NCBI RefSeq assembly: GCF_040500525.1
Contig: NZ_CP159403.1
Location: 1,162,001-1,226,000 of the forward strand
Direction: 5' to 3'
Length of the DNA stretch: 64,000 nucleotides
Origin: Azospirillum formosense
GTDB lineage: Bacteria > Pseudomonadota > Alphaproteobacteria > Azospirillales > Azospirillaceae
Shown: positions 61,222 to 64,000 of the stretch, one piece after another
Layout of the letters: each line of letters begins with the position of its first letter
How positions within the stretch are numbered: position 1 is the first letter of the stretch
Position numbers and translations under genes: made by a program
Notes under the pieces: model-generated
What the model was told of the DNA's origin: nothing
The model's input: the letters and a program-made list of their open reading frames with translations, nothing else
Database searches by the model: none

Positions 61222-64000
61222 CTAATTCGGCGCATGTGCTGGTTGGAAGCTCCGCGAACGCAGGGCCTCGTACAGCTGCGCTGGTCCCATAAGAATGTCA
61301 CGCAGCCCGTTGCGCACCTTGTCGGAGTCGAGCGCCTGCTTGCTCATGGTGGTGTGGGCGGCCAGCGTGTCCATGATCGCGTTCAGCAACTCGTTCGAGA
61401 GGTCGGGTGAGTTGGTGAACTGCTCCTTGGTGTTGTTGGCCGCCTGCTCGATCAGAATCTCAGACTCCAGCAGCTTCCCTTTGAGCACGCTGTTCACGTA
61501 GATCAGCTTGTCATCGTCGGTCAGCTCGCCATCGAACAGGCCGTTCACCTTCTCGATGATCTCGCTGAGCCGCGCCTTTTCCTTGTCGTGGACCTCCCCG
61601 CTGCCGGGCTCGGACATCGGCACCAACTTGGGGCTGTCGCCATCGCCAAGCGGCTGGGTGCGCTTGCCCCGGTTCCGCAGGCTGTGGTGGGTCAGCGTCA
61701 CCGCGGTCAGGTCGACGCCGTCGCGCTCCCGGCCGAACGCCAGCAGGGGCAGCAGACGCTTGTAGAAGATCGCCCGCTTCTCGATGGCCGTGTTGCCGTA
61801 GTCGAAGATCTGCGACAGGAAGGCATACACGCGCAGGAAGGCGCCGAGGTTGCGCTTGAACAGGACCATGGCGCTGATCTCGTCCTGCGCCTCCTTCTCA
61901 GTCCGGGAATCATTGGACGCCCGCGCGACCGCCACCGTCTCCTTCATGATCTTGTAGCGCTTCAGCAGTCGGTCGGCCACGGGCTCCAGGGCGGCGGTCA
62001 ATTGGGACTGGATCGCGTTCGGGTTCATCTCCACGTCCACCACCCGGTCAACCTCGTGGTCGTCGTAGTAGCCGGCGTCGTCCAGCTTGGCGCGCAGGTC
62101 GTAGACAAGGTTGGGGTCGGTGACGCCGGCCAGTTCGGCCGTGTCATGGTAGGTTTTGAACGCCGCCAGGATCTCCTCGGGATCGTTCACGAAGTCCAGG
62201 ACGTAGGTGGTGTCCTTGCCGGGGTGCGCCCGGTTCAGGCGCGACAGCGTCTGCACCGCCTGAATGCCGGCCAGCCGCTTGTCGACGTACATGCCGCAGA
62301 GCAGGGGCTGGTCGAACCCGGTCTGGAACTTGTTCGCCACCAGAAGGATTTGGTACTCGCCCGTTGCGAACGCCTCGCGGATGTCGCGGCCGTTGAGGTT
62401 GGGGTTCAGCACCCCGCTGGTTTCCGTGAGGGGATCCGGGCTGGACTCCTCATCTTTCACCTCGCCGGAGAACGCGACCAAGGCGCCGATCTTGTAGTCC
62501 TGGGCCTTGATGTACTTCTCAATGGCAAGCTGCCAGCGCACGGCCTCCTTGCGGCTGGCAACCACCACCATGGCCTTGGCCTGTCCGTTCAAGAGCGGCG
62601 CTACGTTCTCGCGGAAATGCTCCACGATCACCTGGACCTTCTGGCTGATGTTGTAGGGGTGCAGGCGCACCCAGCCCAGAATGCCCTTCATCGCCTCGCT
62701 GCGCTCAACCTCCGCCTCGTCCCACTCGCGGCCGTTGCTGGCCAGCCGGAAGGCCAGCTTGTAGGGGGTGTAATTCTTCAGCACGTCGAGGATGAAGCCC
62801 TCCTCAATGGCTTGCCGCATGGAGTAGACGTGGAACGGCGCTGGCAGGTTGCCTTTCCCGGCCGGCTTGTCCAGGTCCGGGCGCCGACCGAACAGTTCCA
62901 TCGTCTTCGCTTTGGGCGTCGCAGTGAAGGCGATGTAGGTGATGCCGGCGTCGTTGGCCCGCGCTGCCATCTGCGCGGCCAGAAGATCCTCCGTGCCAAT
63001 CTCCCCGCCGTCCGACAGCTCCGCCAGCTCCTCGGCCGACAGCACCTGCTTCAGCTTGGACGCCGCCTCGCCGGTCTGGGAGCTGTGCGCCTCGTCGGCG
63101 ATCACGGCGAAGCGCTTGCCCTCCGTCGCGGCCAGCTCCCGCACGGCCTTCAGCGCGAAGGGGAAGGTCTGGATGGTGCAGACGACGATCTTCTTACCAC
63201 CGGACAGCGCCTTGGCCAGCTCGCCGCTCTTGCTCTGGTTCTCGCCGGTGATCGTCGCGACGACCCCGGTGGTGCGCTCGAAGCTGAAGATTGCTTCCTG
63301 AAGCTGGGCGTCCAGCACCGTGCGGTCGCTGACCACCAGCACCGAGTCGAACAGCTTCCGGTGGTCGGCGTCGTGCAGGTCGGCCAGGAAGTGGGAGGAC
63401 CACGCGATGGAGTTGGTCTTGCCCGACCCGGCCGAGTGCTGGATCAGGTATTTCTGCCCCGGTCCCTCCGCCAGGACGGCCCGCATCAGCCGGCGCGTGG
63501 CGTCAAGCTGGTGGTAGCGGGGGAAGATGATGGCGGTGATTCGCTTCTTGCCGTCGCGCTTGGCGACGACGTAGCGGCCCAGGATTTCCAGCCAGCTTTC
63601 GCGCGCCCAGACCTCTTCCCACAGGTAGGCCGTGCGGTGCCCGTGGGGGTTGGGCGGGTTGCCGGCCCCGCCCTCGTCGCCCTTGTCGAAGGGCAGGAAG
63701 GTGGTGTCGTTGCCCAGCAGCTTCGTCGTCATGCGAACGCGGGAGTTGCTGACGGCGAAGTGGACCAGAGCCCCGCGCGGGAAGTCCAGCAGCGGTTCGG
63801 CCATCCCCTGGCCCTTGGGTCGCGGGTTGCGGTCGAAGCGGTATTGATCGACGGCGTCCTCGACACTCTGGGTGAAGTCGCTCTTCAGCTCCGCCGTCGC
63901 AACCGGGATGCCGTTGAGGAAGAGCACCAGATCAATGGCGTTCTCGTTGTGCTGGGAGTAGCGCACCTGTCGCACCACCCGCAGCCGGTTGGCGGCGTAG
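61222..64000 (-). CDS. hsdR: Type I restriction enzyme R subunit (partial, 5 prime end outside window)
   Basis: ATP-dependent translocase and nuclease subunit of a type I restriction system; 925 residues are visible and the frame is open through the right edge. Near the visible start is the PD-(D/E)xK nuclease: NAIDLVLFLNG then ATAELKSDF. The helicase motifs follow: HSAGSGKTNS (Walker A), FAVIADEAHSSQTGE (DEAH box), YIAFTATPKAKT (motif III), ILLVANKFQTGFDQP and LSRLNRAHPGKD (motifs V and VI). The C-terminal assembly region continues to the stop. Methylase and specificity genes would be beyond 64000. Confidence 0.95.
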   Translation of the reverse strand, partial: YAANRLRVVRQVRYSQHNENAIDLVLFLNGIPVATAELKSDFTQSVEDAVDQYRFDRNPRPKGQGMAEPLLDFPRGALVHFAVSNSRVRMTTKLLGNDTTFLPFDKGDEGGAGNPPNPHGHRTAYLWEEVWARESWLEILGRYVVAKRDGKKRITAIIFPRYHQLDATRRLMRAVLAEGPGQKYLIQHSAGSGKTNSIAWSSHFLADLHDADHRKLFDSVLVVSDRTVLDAQLQEAIFSFERTTGVVATITGENQSKSGELAKALSGGKKIVVCTIQTFPFALKAVRELAATEGKRFAVIADEAHSSQTGEAASKLKQVLSAEELAELSDGGEIGTEDLLAAQMAARANDAGITYIAFTATPKAKTMELFGRRPDLDKPAGKGNLPAPFHVYSMRQAIEEGFILDVLKNYTPYKLAFRLASNGREWDEAEVERSEAMKGILGWVRLHPYNISQKVQVIVEHFRENVAPLLNGQAKAMVVVASRKEAVRWQLAIEKYIKAQDYKIGALVAFSGEVKDEESSPDPLTETSGVLNPNLNGRDIREAFATGEYQILLVANKFQTGFDQPLLCGMYVDKRLAGIQAVQTLSRLNRAHPGKDTTYVLDFVNDPEEILAAFKTYHDTAELAGVTDPNLVYDLRAKLDDAGYYDDHEVDRVVDVEMNPNAIQSQLTAALEPVADRLLKRYKIMKETVAVARASNDSRTEKEAQDEISAMVLFKRNLGAFLRVYAFLSQIFDYGNTAIEKRAIFYKRLLPLLAFGRERDGVDLTAVTLTHHSLRNRGKRTQPLGDGDSPKLVPMSEPGSGEVHDKEKARLSEIIEKVNGLFDGELTDDDKLIYVNSVLKGKLLESEILIEQAANNTKEQFTNSPDLSNELLNAIMDTLAAHTTMSKQALDSDKVRNGLRDILMGPAQLYEALRSRSFQPAHAPN

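Larger units (their letters stand above)
46734..64000. mobile_element. Genomic island integrated at tRNA-Gln (right end not in window)
   Basis: From the tRNA rightwards the content changes to a tyrosine integrase, serine recombinase, small DNA-binding regulators, a replication-like gene, phage tail genes and defence-type genes. Base composition is uneven, with a clearly AT-richer block at about 58.8-61.2 kb. The phage-like module spans roughly 50747-58695. It may be one island or several nested insertions. The right boundary is not visible. Confidence 0.7.

Overview
This is a high-GC alphaproteobacterial chromosome segment. Gene content and protein style (cytochrome bc1 operon petABC, HWE-type kinase, GntR/FCD and ScfR-type regulators, dxs-ispA-xseB order, MoxR/DUF58/DUF4159 operon) suggest a Rhodospirillales member, most likely Azospirillum or a close relative. 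The assignment rests on recognition, not on a search.

Positions 1-46733 are ordinary core genome. From left to right: propionyl-CoA carboxylase (pccA partial, pccB) divergent from its probable regulator; an amino-acid racemase; an HxlR regulator divergent from an NTF2-like/SDR pair; two small proteins including a minimal DUF4167 protein; a solute-binding protein next to a large hybrid sensor kinase and a CheY-like regulator; a GntR regulator divergent from an acyl-CoA/semialdehyde catabolic cluster (enoyl-CoA hydratase, aldehyde dehydrogenase, type I solute-binding protein, hydroxyisobutyrate dehydrogenase, quinone oxidoreductase, malonyl-CoA synthetase); tlyA; an HWE kinase; the isoprenoid genes dxs-ispA-xseB; a histone-deacetylase-like amidohydrolase; tusA-like and SqrR/BigR-like genes of sulfur metabolism; small membrane and regulator genes; petABC; trmL; hemF; a CCA-adding enzyme; Nudix and DUF1285 genes; and the MoxR-DUF58-DUF4159-glutamine-amidotransferase-like operon. 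A tRNA-Gln(UUG) gene closes this part.

From about 46734 to the right edge the window enters an accessory region inserted next to tRNA-Gln. It begins with a tyrosine integrase. A putative RSE-type ADP-ribosyltransferase and a serine recombinase follow. Next come divergent wHTH and ribbon-helix-helix regulators and a replication-protein-like gene with four 21-bp repeats inside its coding sequence. A tightly overlapping operon then ends in a phage tape-measure protein, but no capsid, portal, large terminase or major tail gene is seen. This looks like a prophage remnant or a phage-satellite-like element. Stem-loops of related sequence (CTCCA...TGGAG) lie in the leaders of three of its genes.

The last section (58.8-64 kb) is defence-like. 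A visibly lower-GC two-gene cassette encodes a TauD-like Fe(II)/2-oxoglutarate dioxygenase overlapping an HEPN-motif/zinc-ribbon protein. A small unknown gene and the C-terminal bulk of a type I restriction HsdR follow. The dioxygenase plus HEPN pair, the ART-like protein and the satellite-like tape-measure element are the best candidates for undescribed biology.
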